DNA of 64,000 nt from Rhodococcus sp. B50 (GTDB lineage Bacteria; Actinomycetota; Actinomycetes; Mycobacteriales; Mycobacteriaceae), in contig NZ_WPAG02000003.1 in assembly GCF_013602415.1 (NCBI RefSeq), positions 434,001 to 498,000 of the forward strand, in the 5' to 3' direction. Under the pieces are notes generated by a model, which was not told the origin of the DNA, ran no database searches, and saw only the letters and a list, made by a program, of their open reading frames with translations. Position numbers and translations under genes: made by a program. Positions 25,675 to 34,253 of this stretch are shown in pieces. Numbering within the stretch: the first letter of the stretch is position 1; each line of letters starts with the position of its first letter.

Positions 25675-26463
25675 ATGACCCGCAACTTCACGAGCTCGCA
25701 GTCGGACACCGCCGCGCGACGACGGGCGGTAGCGATGACCCGCACCGAGAAGGTCTCGCGCACCGTGGCACGCATGGTCGCCAAGGAGATCGCAGACCGG
25801 CAGCTGGCTCCCGGTTCGGCCCTCGAGGCCGAATCCGAGATGGCGCGCCGGTTCGGCGTCGGGCGTGCGTCCGTCCGCGAAGGGTTGCGGCTGCTCGAGA
25901 CGCAGGGCCTGGTGACAGTACGGCAGGGACTCGGCGGCGGGCCGATCGTCTCCGAGCCCACGGGGAGCGAATTCGGCGACACGCTGTCGATGTATCTGCA
26001 GGCGAAAGGCGTTCGCTTTCGCGAGGTGGCCGAGGCCGCATTGGAGATGGAGGGCCTTGCAGCCGCGATGCTCGCCGATCGCGTCGCGGCCGGCGAGGAC
26101 GTCGACCTGGACGCGCTCGCCGGCAGGCACATCGCGCCCGACATGACGAACGACGAGGTGATCGACACGGCCGTCGGATTCCACGAGACACTTCGGGAGC
26201 TGTCCGGCAACTACGTCCTCACCCTCACCGGGTCTGCGCTCGCCCACATCTACACCTTCCGCATGCTCGAGGTCCACCCCGATGTCTGGGACGATGAGGA
26301 GCGCGAAGGCTTCGAAGGACCCCACAAGGCGATCCACACCGCGATCGCCGCGGGCGACTCCGAAGGCGCCCGCCGCCTCGCCAGGGAACACATGCGTGAA
26401 GTGATCGATCGCCTTTCCGCCCTCAACCCCCGGATGCTGGACGAACGCGTGGATTGGCGCTGA
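25675..26463 (+). CDS. FadR-type GntR transcriptional regulator
   Basis: The 262-residue protein has a winged-helix N domain (KEIADRQLAPGSALEAESEM, then RRFGVGRASVREGLRLLETQ near residue 60, and VRQGLGGGPIV) and an all-helical C-terminal FCD domain with the metal/acid-binding pattern seen as GFHETLRELSGNYV near residue 169 and REHMREVIDRL at the end. FCD regulators bind organic acids or acyl-CoA. It is divergent from the SDR at 24729-25535 and followed by an MFS transporter. It is the best candidate for control of the surrounding catabolic genes. ACGAGGACACC before ATG 25675 gives a weak ribosome site. Confidence 0.92.
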   Translation: MTRNFTSSQSDTAARRRAVAMTRTEKVSRTVARMVAKEIADRQLAPGSALEAESEMARRFGVGRASVREGLRLLETQGLVTVRQGLGGGPIVSEPTGSEFGDTLSMYLQAKGVRFREVAEAALEMEGLAAAMLADRVAAGEDVDLDALAGRHIAPDMTNDEVIDTAVGFHETLRELSGNYVLTLTGSALAHIYTFRMLEVHPDVWDDEEREGFEGPHKAIHTAIAAGDSEGARRLAREHMREVIDRLSALNPRMLDERVDWR

Positions 26464-26596
26464 GCACCGTCCTTTTCGGCTCGAGCCTGCATCTCGGGGA
26501 TTCCCCTGTGACCTGAACATCGACCACCGGTGATCCGGCGGGCCGCACGCCCACCGGATCACCCGCGCAGGTCGTCGTACCGAACCGGAGATCAGC

Positions 26597-27880
26597 GTGC
26601 CGTCGAATTCCGCTTCCGATCCGGGGCGTCCACGCGGGCGCGCTTCGCTGCCCCGCGCGGGCTGGGCGGTCGCCTTCGCCACGGTCGGGGTGTTCATGGG
26701 TATCGGGGTCGTGAGCCCGATCCTTCCGTCCGTGTCCGCCGAACTCGGCGGATCTCCAGCCCAGGCGTCTTTGCTGTTCACCAGTTACATGGCGGTGATG
26801 GGCCTGGCGATGGTGGTCACCGGCTGGGTCTCGAGCCGAATAGGGGCACGCGCCACCTTGTTGATCGGCCTCTCGCTCATCGCACTGGCTGCGGTCGGAT
26901 CGAGCACATCACGGTCCCTCGAACAGATCATCGGCTTCCGCGCCGGCTGGGGGCTCGGCAACGCCCTGTTCGTCGCGACAGCCCTGGCGGCGATTGTGGC
27001 GACGATGCCCGGGCAGCGTTCACGCGCCATCACCTGCTACGAAGCCGCAGTAGGTGCCGGCATCGCCACCGGTCCACTCCTCGGCGGCCTTCTGGGGCAG
27101 ATATCCTGGCGAGCTGCCTTTCTCGGCTCTGCGGCCCTGGTTGCGCTGTCCTTCGTCGTGCTCGTGGCAGTTCTTCCTCGCACGCCGCGAGCGTCCGAGC
27201 CGACCGCGATCACCGCACCCTTTCGCGCCCTCGCTCATCGGGGGCTGTTCTCGATCGCCGCGGTGTCACTGCTCTACCATCTCGGACTCTTCTCGTTGTT
27301 CTCCTACGGACCGTTCGTGCTCGGATTCTCCCCCATTCGAACGGGTTTCATTTTCTCCGGCTGGGGTGCGTGCCTCGTCTTCGCCTCGGTCGTCGCCGCC
27401 CCTCGCCTGAGGACATCGAGAGGAGCCGTACCGACCGTCGCGGCCGCTCTCGTCCTGTTCGCGGCGACCCTCGCGCTCGTCGCCGTCTTCACCGACAACC
27501 GCGCGGTCGTGACGACCTGCATCGTCGTCTCCGGCCTGTTCGTCGGATTGCTCAACGTGCTGGTGACCGAGATCGGCATGCACGTCTCTCCTGTGGACGG
27601 AGCCACCGCAGCGGCAAGCTACAGCTTCGTCCGTTTCGGTGGTGGCGCCTGCGCACCGTGGCTCGCCGGGTGGCTCGGAGAGGCCACCAACGCGCACGTG
27701 CCGTTCGCGGCGGCCGCAGGCGCCAGCGCACTCGGATTGGGAGCCCTTGCATTCGGCCGACGGAGCCTGCCGGAACGGCCCGGGCCCCGGTCCTCCGGAC
27801 GGCGGCGCCGCGGCAGACGCAAACCAACGGAAGGCGCGGCGATTGCTCCCGCTGCGGCCTCTTCTACCATTCAGGCGTGA
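26597..27880 (+). CDS. MFS transporter
   Basis: The 427-residue protein has about twelve hydrophobic segments, beginning GWAVAFATVGVFMGIGVVSP, and an MFS loop GWVSSRIGARATLLIGLSL between helices two and three. The tail is proline- and arginine-rich (residues 395-415). GTG 26597 follows GGAG at 26585-26588. Drug-efflux-type members of this group export or import small organic molecules; given the FadR-type regulator just upstream, uptake of the pathway substrate or efflux of a toxic intermediate is plausible. Confidence 0.87.
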   Translation: MPSNSASDPGRPRGRASLPRAGWAVAFATVGVFMGIGVVSPILPSVSAELGGSPAQASLLFTSYMAVMGLAMVVTGWVSSRIGARATLLIGLSLIALAAVGSSTSRSLEQIIGFRAGWGLGNALFVATALAAIVATMPGQRSRAITCYEAAVGAGIATGPLLGGLLGQISWRAAFLGSAALVALSFVVLVAVLPRTPRASEPTAITAPFRALAHRGLFSIAAVSLLYHLGLFSLFSYGPFVLGFSPIRTGFIFSGWGACLVFASVVAAPRLRTSRGAVPTVAAALVLFAATLALVAVFTDNRAVVTTCIVVSGLFVGLLNVLVTEIGMHVSPVDGATAAASYSFVRFGGGACAPWLAGWLGEATNAHVPFAAAAGASALGLGALAFGRRSLPERPGPRSSGRRRRGRRKPTEGAAIAPAAASSTIQA

Positions 27881-27900
27881 CGTAGGCCACTGATCGCGTT

Positions 27901-27923
27901 ATACTTCGTAACATACGAAATAT
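27901..27923. promoter_or_regulatory. near-perfect palindromic operator upstream of SDR gene, copy 3 of AACATAC motif
   Basis: TTCGTA-ACA-TACGAA (27905-27919) is a perfect inverted repeat; symmetry continues with ATA and TAT at the outer ends (27901-27903 and 27921-27923) after one mismatch. It contains the AACATACGAAATAT core shared with the two other sites. It lies 77 bases before the SDR start at 28000. Confidence 0.6.
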
Positions 27924-27999
27924 GGTGATGTTTTGCCTTCACCGTTCACCCCTCCCTACCACGACGGCAGCCACCCTCCCGGCATCGAAAGGCCTCGCC

Positions 28000-28719
28000 A
28001 TGAGCCAACCCTCCCCCGAACCCGGTTCCATCATCGTCACCGGCGGAACCGGTGGCCTCGGCACCGCGGTCACCGAACGCCTCCTCGCGACCGGCTCGCA
28101 GGTCGTCGTCCCCTGGTACGACGAAGCCGAAGCCGACCGGCTGACACCCCACCCCGACCTCGTCCTCGTCAAGGCCGACCTGTCCGACGAGAACGACGTC
28201 GAGCGAATCATCGGCCGCGCCACCGCGGACGAATCCCGCCCGCTGACCGGACTGGTCAACCTCGTCGGAGGCTTCCACTCCGGTAGCCGCGTCCACGAGA
28301 CACCCGTCGACGTGCTCGACGCCCAACTCTCCCTCAACCTACGGATCGCCTACCTCGTCACCCAAGCGGCGATGCCCGAACTCATCCGGCGCGGCGGCGG
28401 TTCGGTCGTGTGCATCGGTTCGGCAGCCGCGACGCACCCCTTCCCCGGCGCCGCCGGCTACATCGCCTCCAAAGCCGCTGTGGCAGCGCTGGTCCAAAGC
28501 ATGGCGGTCGAGTACGCAGCCGATTCGATCCGCGTCAACGGCCTGGTGCCGTCCATGATCGACACCCCCGCCAACCGGCAGGCCATGCCGAACGCCGACA
28601 CCTCCACGTGGGCCCGACCGGCCGACCTCGCCGAGGTCATCGCGTTCCTGTTGAGCGACGCCTCCCGCTCGGTCACCGGCGCGCTGATCCCCGTCACCGG
28701 AACCACCACCGGCCACTGA
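28000..28719 (+). CDS. short-chain dehydrogenase/reductase (SDR)
   Basis: The 239-residue protein has IIVTGGTGGLGTAVTERLL, a NLVGGF stretch in place of the usual NNAG, a serine in VVCIGSAAATHPFPG and YIASKAA as the YxxxK motif. The Asp-Asn changes around the NAG motif set it apart from the other SDRs here. ATG 28000 follows AAAGG at 27988-27992; the open frame back to 27922 has no ribosome site. A strong palindromic operator and a bidirectional terminator flank it, so it is a single-gene unit. Confidence 0.87.
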   Translation: MSQPSPEPGSIIVTGGTGGLGTAVTERLLATGSQVVVPWYDEAEADRLTPHPDLVLVKADLSDENDVERIIGRATADESRPLTGLVNLVGGFHSGSRVHETPVDVLDAQLSLNLRIAYLVTQAAMPELIRRGGGSVVCIGSAAATHPFPGAAGYIASKAAVAALVQSMAVEYAADSIRVNGLVPSMIDTPANRQAMPNADTSTWARPADLAEVIAFLLSDASRSVTGALIPVTGTTTGH

Positions 28720-28741
28720 TCACACCCCGTGCGGACAACGA

Positions 28742-28769
28742 GGACCCCGTGGCCGAAGCCACGGGGTCC
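28742..28769. terminator. bidirectional terminator hairpin
   Basis: GGACCCCGTGGC (28742-28753) pairs perfectly with GCCACGGGGTCC (28758-28769) around a CGAA tetraloop. It lies between the convergent SDR gene and the luciferase-like gene and could stop transcription from both sides. Confidence 0.75.
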
Positions 28770-28782
28770 CTGTGCGTTCGGT

Positions 28783-29676
28783 TCAGCGGAGAACCACAGG
28801 GGAGCGCACACCGAGCCGGTCCGCGAGAGCCGCCAGGTTCTCGCGTCGCTCCGCGACGGTCACACCCTTCCACCCAGCGTCCGCCCAGACGACGAGATCG
28901 TCGATTCCGTGGTCGCGGTAACGTCCGAGATCGGCCGCGGTGGTGGCCTCGGTGACCTCGACCCGCACATAACAGGGGAACTCCGCATTCGCATCCATCT
29001 CCGAACGATGCCGCCGCAGGACACCCACCAGCTCGACGGCTTCCTCGAAGCTCGGTGTTCCCGAGGAGATCCAGGCATCACCGAGACGCGCCGCCCGCGC
29101 AAGCGCACGAGGTCCGTTGCCTCCATAGACGACCGGCACGGCCACCGGCCGAGGATGCAACCGCACCTCGTCGAACCGATAGTGGATGCCCTCATGCGCG
29201 AACGACTCGCCGCCCCACGCCTTGCGCAGAATCTCCACACACTCGTCGGTACGCGAAAAGCGCTTGCCGAAGGGCACATCGAGTGCGGCGAACTCCTCTT
29301 CGAGCCATCCCGCACCGACCCCGAACAGCAACCGCCCGCAACTGAGTTCCTGGACGGTGATCGTGCTGCGCGCGGTGTGCAAGGGATGACGCAGAGCCGT
29401 GACGTACACGGCCGTGCCGAGCTTCACACGCTCGGTGACCGCCGCGATCGCCGCGTGCAGCGCGAGCGGATCGGTGAGCTCGGTGGTGTCGTCGACAATC
29501 GGCCCCGAATGATGTTGACGGGTCCCCGTCGACGGGTGCTCGCTCCCATACGTCGCCGGGTGCAGCACATGCTCCCCCAGCCACAGGGCGTCGAACCCGA
29601 GTTCGTCCGCAGCGCGAGCGAGCTCGAGCGCATCGCGGGGGGTCATTCCATAGGTGCACAATCCGATGGTGGGCAC
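28783..29676 (-). CDS. LLM-class (luciferase-like) F420-dependent oxidoreductase
   Basis: The 297-residue protein shows ALELARAADELGFDALWLGEH near its start (given here as LELARAADELGFDALWLGE), KLGTAVYVTALRHPLHTAR and RLLFGVGAGWLEEEFAAL, the marks of luciferase-like monooxygenases in the TIGR03619-type F420 group. These use reduced F420 or FMN to reduce or oxidise substrates. GTG 29676 follows GAGGAG; the frame extends upstream but overlaps the next gene's end region. With the PPOX protein at 4908, this is the second possible F420 enzyme in the window. Confidence 0.88.
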   Translation of the reverse strand: MPTIGLCTYGMTPRDALELARAADELGFDALWLGEHVLHPATYGSEHPSTGTRQHHSGPIVDDTTELTDPLALHAAIAAVTERVKLGTAVYVTALRHPLHTARSTITVQELSCGRLLFGVGAGWLEEEFAALDVPFGKRFSRTDECVEILRKAWGGESFAHEGIHYRFDEVRLHPRPVAVPVVYGGNGPRALARAARLGDAWISSGTPSFEEAVELVGVLRRHRSEMDANAEFPCYVRVEVTEATTAADLGRYRDHGIDDLVVWADAGWKGVTVAERRENLAALADRLGVRSPVVLR

Positions 29677-29767
29677 GGAATCTCCTCGAGGTCTGGGGAC
29701 GGAGACGGAGCACGAGCGGGGGCGGTGCGCACCACCGGACGTACCCCGTGCGGACAAACTTCTTCGA

Positions 29768-30859
29768 TCAGACAGCAAGCAACCCGAGCGCTCGGCGCGC
29801 GAGCGGCGCGACAAGCTCCCCTCGCTGGCCCATCCGCGGATCGGCGGTCTCTCCACGGACGAACCGCGCGTAGAGCTGCTGCAGAATGACCACGGTCTTC
29901 CAGCAACCGAAGGCCTCGTACCAGGCGATGCGCGAGAGGTCGAGATCGCTGCCCGATGCGTAGCGCTCGACGATCTCCGCTCGCGAGGGCAGATCGAGGG
30001 CGTGCATGCCGGGAACCACGATGAACGCCGCGTCCGACTCGGCAGCCGCGGTCCGGTCCGGCCAGTAGTTGAGCAAGGTGCCCAGGTCCACGAGCACGTC
30101 GCCGGTGGTGGCCATGTCCCAGTCGAACACCGACTTCACGCGGTCGGGATCGCCGTGCGGGAACTGGCAGTTGTCGACCTTGTAGTCGTTGTGCACGATG
30201 CCGGCCCGCTGACTCGCGGGAATGTCGGCCCGGATCCGACGACCGACCTCCTCGACGAGATCGGCGACATCCCGACCCGGTGCATATTCGGCGACCGCGT
30301 CCCAACGCGCCGACCAACCGGACACCTGCCGTTCCAGATATCCCTCCGGCCGGCCGAGCGCGGCGAGATCACACGATGCCGGGTCGACGGCGTGCAGATC
30401 CGCGAGCGCATCGACCACGGCGAAACCGATCCGTCGCCCCGCATCGATATGGTGCGCCATCGAATTCGGGATCTCGTCCCAGACCACCACCCCTTCGCGG
30501 TACTCGGAGACGAAGAACTCGGCCCCCACGACCGAGATGTCCGCGCAATGCAGCAACGCACGCGGAGCCCGGTCGTACGCGCGGTACAGACGAGAAAGCA
30601 CCCGGTGCTCGCGCGCCATATCGTGTGCGCCGCGGGCGATCTTCCCGAATGGCGGTCGGCGCACGACCAACAGCCGATCCCCGAACGCGACCCGATAGGT
30701 CAGATTCGCCGAGCCGCGCGGGAACTGCAGAACGGAGAACTCCCCCTCGAGTCCGTCGATATGGGACCGCAGGTAGGTCTCGAGCGCGTCCCAGTCGAGC
30801 TCCTCACCGGCGCGGACGGGAGCAACCTCGACACGCGGTTCGTCTGCGATGCCCGTCAT
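29768..30859 (-). CDS. APH-fold kinase, ACAD10/11- or LvaA-like
   Basis: The 363-residue protein has the aminoglycoside-phosphotransferase fold: FPRGSANLTYRVAFGDRLLV near residue 47, the invariant lysine stretch VRRPPFGK, catalytic loop IVHNDYKVDNCQF near residue 220 and metal-binding SVFDWDMATTGD near residue 242. Homologues are fused to acyl-CoA dehydrogenase in mammalian ACAD10/11 and are separate in levulinate catabolism (LvaA), where they phosphorylate the 4-hydroxy group of acyl-CoA. The start ATG overlaps the stop of the dehydrogenase gene upstream (ATGA), which strongly supports joint work. It is not an antibiotic-resistance enzyme by this context. Confidence 0.87.
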   Translation of the reverse strand: MTGIADEPRVEVAPVRAGEELDWDALETYLRSHIDGLEGEFSVLQFPRGSANLTYRVAFGDRLLVVRRPPFGKIARGAHDMAREHRVLSRLYRAYDRAPRALLHCADISVVGAEFFVSEYREGVVVWDEIPNSMAHHIDAGRRIGFAVVDALADLHAVDPASCDLAALGRPEGYLERQVSGWSARWDAVAEYAPGRDVADLVEEVGRRIRADIPASQRAGIVHNDYKVDNCQFPHGDPDRVKSVFDWDMATTGDVLVDLGTLLNYWPDRTAAAESDAAFIVVPGMHALDLPSRAEIVERYASGSDLDLSRIAWYEAFGCWKTVVILQQLYARFVRGETADPRMGQRGELVAPLARRALGLLAV

Positions 30860-32148
30860 CACTGCACTCCCAACGCCGGCAGCCCGAACTTGGCTTCCGC
30901 TGCGGCGTCCTGGGCAAGCAGGTGCGTGGTGGGGAATAGTCCCGGGGCCGGCGTCGCCGTCTTCAGCAGTTGCTTGGCGATCTGCTGCTTGTGCAGTTCG
31001 GTCGCGCCGTCCGCCAAGCCCATGTGGTAGCTCTCGAGCAGCCACTTACCGAACGGCATCTCGGTGGAGATACCGAGCGAGCCGTGCAGCTGGATCGCGC
31101 GGGAGACGACATTGTTGAGGACCTTCGGCATCACCATCTTCACGGCGGAGATGTCGGCAATGACCTTCTTGTAGTCGTCGAGCTCATCGATCTTCCAGGC
31201 CGTGCGCAGCACAAGGAGGCGGAACTGCTCGAGCTCGACCCACGACTCGGCGATCATGTCCTGCACCATCTGCATGTCCGCGAGCGAGCGACCCCGCGTC
31301 TGACGCGACACGGCGCGTTCGAGCATCATGTTCAGCGACGCCTTGACCAGTCCGACCGTGCGCATCGCGTGGTGGATCCGACCGCCGCCCAGACGCGTCT
31401 GCGCGACCGCGAAACCCTCCCCTTCCTCCCCGAGCAGATGGTCGGCCGGGACCCGCACGTCGGTGTACCGGATGTAGGCGTGCGTGCCCTCGGACTCCTG
31501 GTGACCCCACACACCGACGTTCCGGACGATCTCGATGCCCGGCGTGTCCATCGGGACGACGAACATCGACGCCCGCTTCGTCCGGGGAGCTTCGGGGTCG
31601 GTCACGGCCATCACGATGAGGAAGGACGAGAACCGGGCGTGCGAGGAAAACCACTTCTCCCCGTTGATGACGTAATGGTCGCCGTCGCGCACCGCACGGG
31701 TGACGAAGCTGGTCGGATCGGACCCACCCTGGGGTTCGGTCATCGAGTAGCACGAAGCGATCTCACCATCGATGAGCGGCTGCAGGTAGCGTTCCTTCAG
31801 CTCCAAAGTGCCGTAATGCGCGAGGATCTCGGCATTACCGGAATCCGGTGCCTGACAACCGAACACCACCGGACCACTGTGGGTGGCACCCAGGATCTCG
31901 TTGAGCAACGCGAGTTTGAGCTGCCCGTAACCCGGACCGCCGAGCTTCGGACCGAGATGGCAGGCCCACAGACCCTTGTCCCGCACGACCTGCTGCAGTG
32001 GACGGATGAGTTTGTTGCGCGTCGGATCGGTCACATCCCAGGCGTGTTCGATCACGCGGTCGACAGGTGCCACTTCCTCGTCCACGAAGGTCTGCACCCA
32101 GTCCAGCTTCTCCTGGAACTCCGGGTCAGTTTCGAAATCCCATGCCAT
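30859..32148 (-). CDS. acyl-CoA dehydrogenase, ACAD11/LvaC-like
   Basis: The 429-residue protein begins MAWDFETDPEFQEKLDWVQ and has SMTEPQGGSDPTSFVTRAV near residue 137, NGEKWFSSHARFSSFLIVM, the GVWGHQESEGTHAYIRYTDV strand, and AIQLHGSLGISTEMPFGKW near residue 367. This is the ACAD10/11-type branch rather than the straight-chain FadE branch. In the levulinate pathway and ACAD11, such a protein removes phosphate from 4-phosphoacyl-CoA to give an enoyl-CoA. The coupled downstream kinase fits that role. It follows the thiolase gene with about 55 bases between. Confidence 0.9.
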   Translation of the reverse strand: MAWDFETDPEFQEKLDWVQTFVDEEVAPVDRVIEHAWDVTDPTRNKLIRPLQQVVRDKGLWACHLGPKLGGPGYGQLKLALLNEILGATHSGPVVFGCQAPDSGNAEILAHYGTLELKERYLQPLIDGEIASCYSMTEPQGGSDPTSFVTRAVRDGDHYVINGEKWFSSHARFSSFLIVMAVTDPEAPRTKRASMFVVPMDTPGIEIVRNVGVWGHQESEGTHAYIRYTDVRVPADHLLGEEGEGFAVAQTRLGGGRIHHAMRTVGLVKASLNMMLERAVSRQTRGRSLADMQMVQDMIAESWVELEQFRLLVLRTAWKIDELDDYKKVIADISAVKMVMPKVLNNVVSRAIQLHGSLGISTEMPFGKWLLESYHMGLADGATELHKQQIAKQLLKTATPAPGLFPTTHLLAQDAAAEAKFGLPALGVQ

Positions 32149-32203
32149 GTCGATCGTCTCCTACCGTGTGATGAAAGTTCTTCTCGGCGATCCGGTCGCC
32201 GAT

Positions 32204-33346
32204 TCAGCGTGTGAGGACGGTGCACGCGCTGATGCCCGGCGCCCCGTACACATGGGTGAATCCGACCTTGGGGTCACCCGGCACCTGCCGGTCCCCCGCG
32301 GCGCCGCGCAGCTGTACGACGTTCTCGTAGACCTGGCGCAGACCGGTCGCCCCGATCGGCTCCCCGTTCGCGAGGCACCCGCCGTCGGTGTTGACCGGGA
32401 TCGATCCGCCGATCTCGGTGGCGCCGGAGCGGATGAGCGTCTCCTGTTCGCCGTGCTTGCACAGGCCCGTCTCCGCCAGGTGCATGATCTCCGCGCCCGC
32501 CTCGGTGTCCTGAATCTGTGCCACGTCGATATCGCTCGGGTCGATTCCCGCCGTCTCGAAGGCCGCGCGGGAGGCGGTCACGGTCGGACCGTCGGCCCGG
32601 TCGGGTGAAATCCACGGGCTGAACACCTCGAACGAACCGAACAACCGTGAGCGCAGTTCCGCGGCATCGAGGAAGACGGGGGTGTCGGTGTAGCGATGGG
32701 CGCGGTCGGCGCGGGCGAGCACGAGCGCGACTCCACCCTCGGCCGGCGAGCAGAACATGTACTGCGTGAGCGGGTCGTTGACCATCGTCGACCCGGCGAT
32801 CTCCTCCTCGGTGAGCGGGGTGCGTCGCCACGCGTGTGGAGCGAGCGAGCCGTTCCTGAAGGCCTTCGCCGCAACGGTCGCCAGCAGCGATTTCGGCAAC
32901 CCGTGCTCGACGAGATAACGCTGGATCTTCATGGCGAAGAACTGAGTGGTGACCATCATCCCGGTCTCGCCGTACCAACGGCCGAGCCCGTTGTCCTCCG
33001 GGCGCGGGTTGAACGCTCCGCGGGGATGTTTGTCGAAACCGACGACCAGGCCGAGATCGGACTCACCGGACCGGATCCGGCTTACCGCCGAGGTCAATGC
33101 GCTGCCACCGGTGGCACACCCGTTGGAGACGTTGACGAACGGCAGGCCGGTGAGCCCGAGGGTCGACACCAGAGTGTCGGCGTTGCCGGCCGAATCACTG
33201 CCGCCGTATGCGAACTGGATGTCCTCGAACTCCACCCCGGCGTCGGCCAGCGCCTGCCGGGCGGCGTAGGCGCCCTGGTCGAGGCCGCTGACCCCCTCCG
33301 TGCGGCCGAATCTGTGGATGCCGATTCCGACGATCGCGACCTTCAT
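32204..33346 (-). CDS. Ltp/SCP-x-type thiolase
   Basis: The 380-residue protein starts MKVAIVGIGIHRFGRTEGVS, has a cysteine in VNVSNGCATGGSALTSAV near residue 84 where the thiolase nucleophile sits, and ends with EIGGSIPVNTDGGCLANGEP and the GATGLRQVYE stretch. The N-terminal half matches thiolases, and the C-terminal GGCLANGEPIGATG contains the second cysteine and the glycine-rich loop of the family. The gene overlaps the DUF35 gene upstream by ATGA, so the two likely form an acyl-CoA-cleaving complex. Because it keeps the nucleophile cysteine it may be a true thiolase. Confidence 0.9.
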   Translation of the reverse strand: MKVAIVGIGIHRFGRTEGVSGLDQGAYAARQALADAGVEFEDIQFAYGGSDSAGNADTLVSTLGLTGLPFVNVSNGCATGGSALTSAVSRIRSGESDLGLVVGFDKHPRGAFNPRPEDNGLGRWYGETGMMVTTQFFAMKIQRYLVEHGLPKSLLATVAAKAFRNGSLAPHAWRRTPLTEEEIAGSTMVNDPLTQYMFCSPAEGGVALVLARADRAHRYTDTPVFLDAAELRSRLFGSFEVFSPWISPDRADGPTVTASRAAFETAGIDPSDIDVAQIQDTEAGAEIMHLAETGLCKHGEQETLIRSGATEIGGSIPVNTDGGCLANGEPIGATGLRQVYENVVQLRGAAGDRQVPGDPKVGFTHVYGAPGISACTVLTR

Positions 33347-33777
33347 GCCGTCTCCTCGTTGCTCGGCGCGAATGCGAAGGTGACCACCTCGGTGCCGTCG
33401 TCCTCGAGATGGTTGACGATGCGGCACAGCTGCATCGGCATCCCGATCCGCAACGCGTCAGGGTCGTTCACGGTGAGCCGGGACTCGACGATCACATCAC
33501 CGAGGTCGATGTACCCGACGCCGAACGCGGTGAAGGGTTCGGTCGTGAGGAACGGCTTCTTCGGTGCGAAGGACTGGACGGTGTACGACCAGAGCACGCC
33601 CACGGTCGGCAGCGCCTCGGGATTCATCTCGGTGGCGCCGCAGCGGGGGCAGCTCTGCTGGGACGGGAAGGTGACGGTCGCGCATTGCGCGCACCGCGCA
33701 CCGCGCAGCGCCGCGTCCGGCGTGACGTCGACGAACAGGCTCGGATCGGCGGGGCGGGGGGCTGTCGTGGTCATCAT
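33343..33777 (-). CDS. DUF35 / OB-fold zinc-ribbon protein
   Basis: The 144-residue product has CAQCATVTFPSQQSCPRC near residue 29 as a four-cysteine zinc ribbon and then VLWSYTVQSFAPKKPF and FGVGYIDLGDVIVESRL, the OB-fold half. It overlaps the downstream thiolase start and the upstream DUF35 stop (both ATGA), so four genes in a row are translationally coupled. Its order next to the thiolase at 32204 suggests it is that enzyme's partner. Confidence 0.88.
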   Translation of the reverse strand: MMTTTAPRPADPSLFVDVTPDAALRGARCAQCATVTFPSQQSCPRCGATEMNPEALPTVGVLWSYTVQSFAPKKPFLTTEPFTAFGVGYIDLGDVIVESRLTVNDPDALRIGMPMQLCRIVNHLEDDGTEVVTFAFAPSNEETA

Positions 33778-34253
33778 TCCTCCCCGCTTCCGGTGTTCTC
33801 GCGGTCGGTGTCGATTTCCCAGACCGGCAGCACGACGGGATTTCCGGCTGCGTCCTTACCGAGGTCCTCGAAGGTGCAGTGGACGCGGGTGCCGGCGGTG
33901 ATGTCCGCGCGGCCGGGCAGGTTGCCGATCAGGCGTACGCCGGCCTGCTCTCCGTCGAGGTCGACGACGATCACGGTATACGGGACCGGGAACAGCGGGT
34001 GTACCTGATGTTCGACGACGGTGTGGCTGTACACGGTGCCGGTGTGGGGTGCCGGTTGCCACGACACCTCGGTGCTCGCGCAGTACACGCAGCGGGGTCG
34101 CGGCAGGTGAATACGCCGTCCACAGGCCTCACAGGTGAGGATCTCGATGCGCCCCTCGGCCGCGGCGGAGAAGAAGCCGGCGCTCCCCCGTTCGGTGACG
34201 AGGGGACGGAGCTGGGCGGTGGTCGCCGCGCTCGCGGCGGCTGCGGCGCTCAT
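33774..34253 (-). CDS. DUF35 / OB-fold zinc-ribbon protein
   Basis: The 159-residue product has an alanine-rich start, then CEACGRRIHLPRPRCVYC near residue 41 as zinc ribbon and TGTVYSHTVVEHQVHPLFPV and YTVIVVDLDGEQAGVRLIG as the OB-fold part. The HxVHPxFPxPY loop is seen also in the DUF35 protein at 257-685 (HQAFHPSWADRVPY), so these two are closer to each other than to the neighbour at 33343. It overlaps the thiolase at 34250 by ATGA and is probably its partner. Confidence 0.88.
   Translation of the reverse strand: MSAAAAASAATTAQLRPLVTERGSAGFFSAAAEGRIEILTCEACGRRIHLPRPRCVYCASTEVSWQPAPHTGTVYSHTVVEHQVHPLFPVPYTVIVVDLDGEQAGVRLIGNLPGRADITAGTRVHCTFEDLGKDAAGNPVVLPVWEIDTDRENTGSGEE

Noticed and set aside
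24729..26210. 493-residue - strand frame
   Set aside because: Only the part from 25535 downwards is a real SDR; the rest is the antisense of the GntR gene.
29768..30859. aminoglycoside resistance gene
   Set aside because: It is coupled to an ACAD11-like gene; this branch of the fold acts on acyl-CoA.
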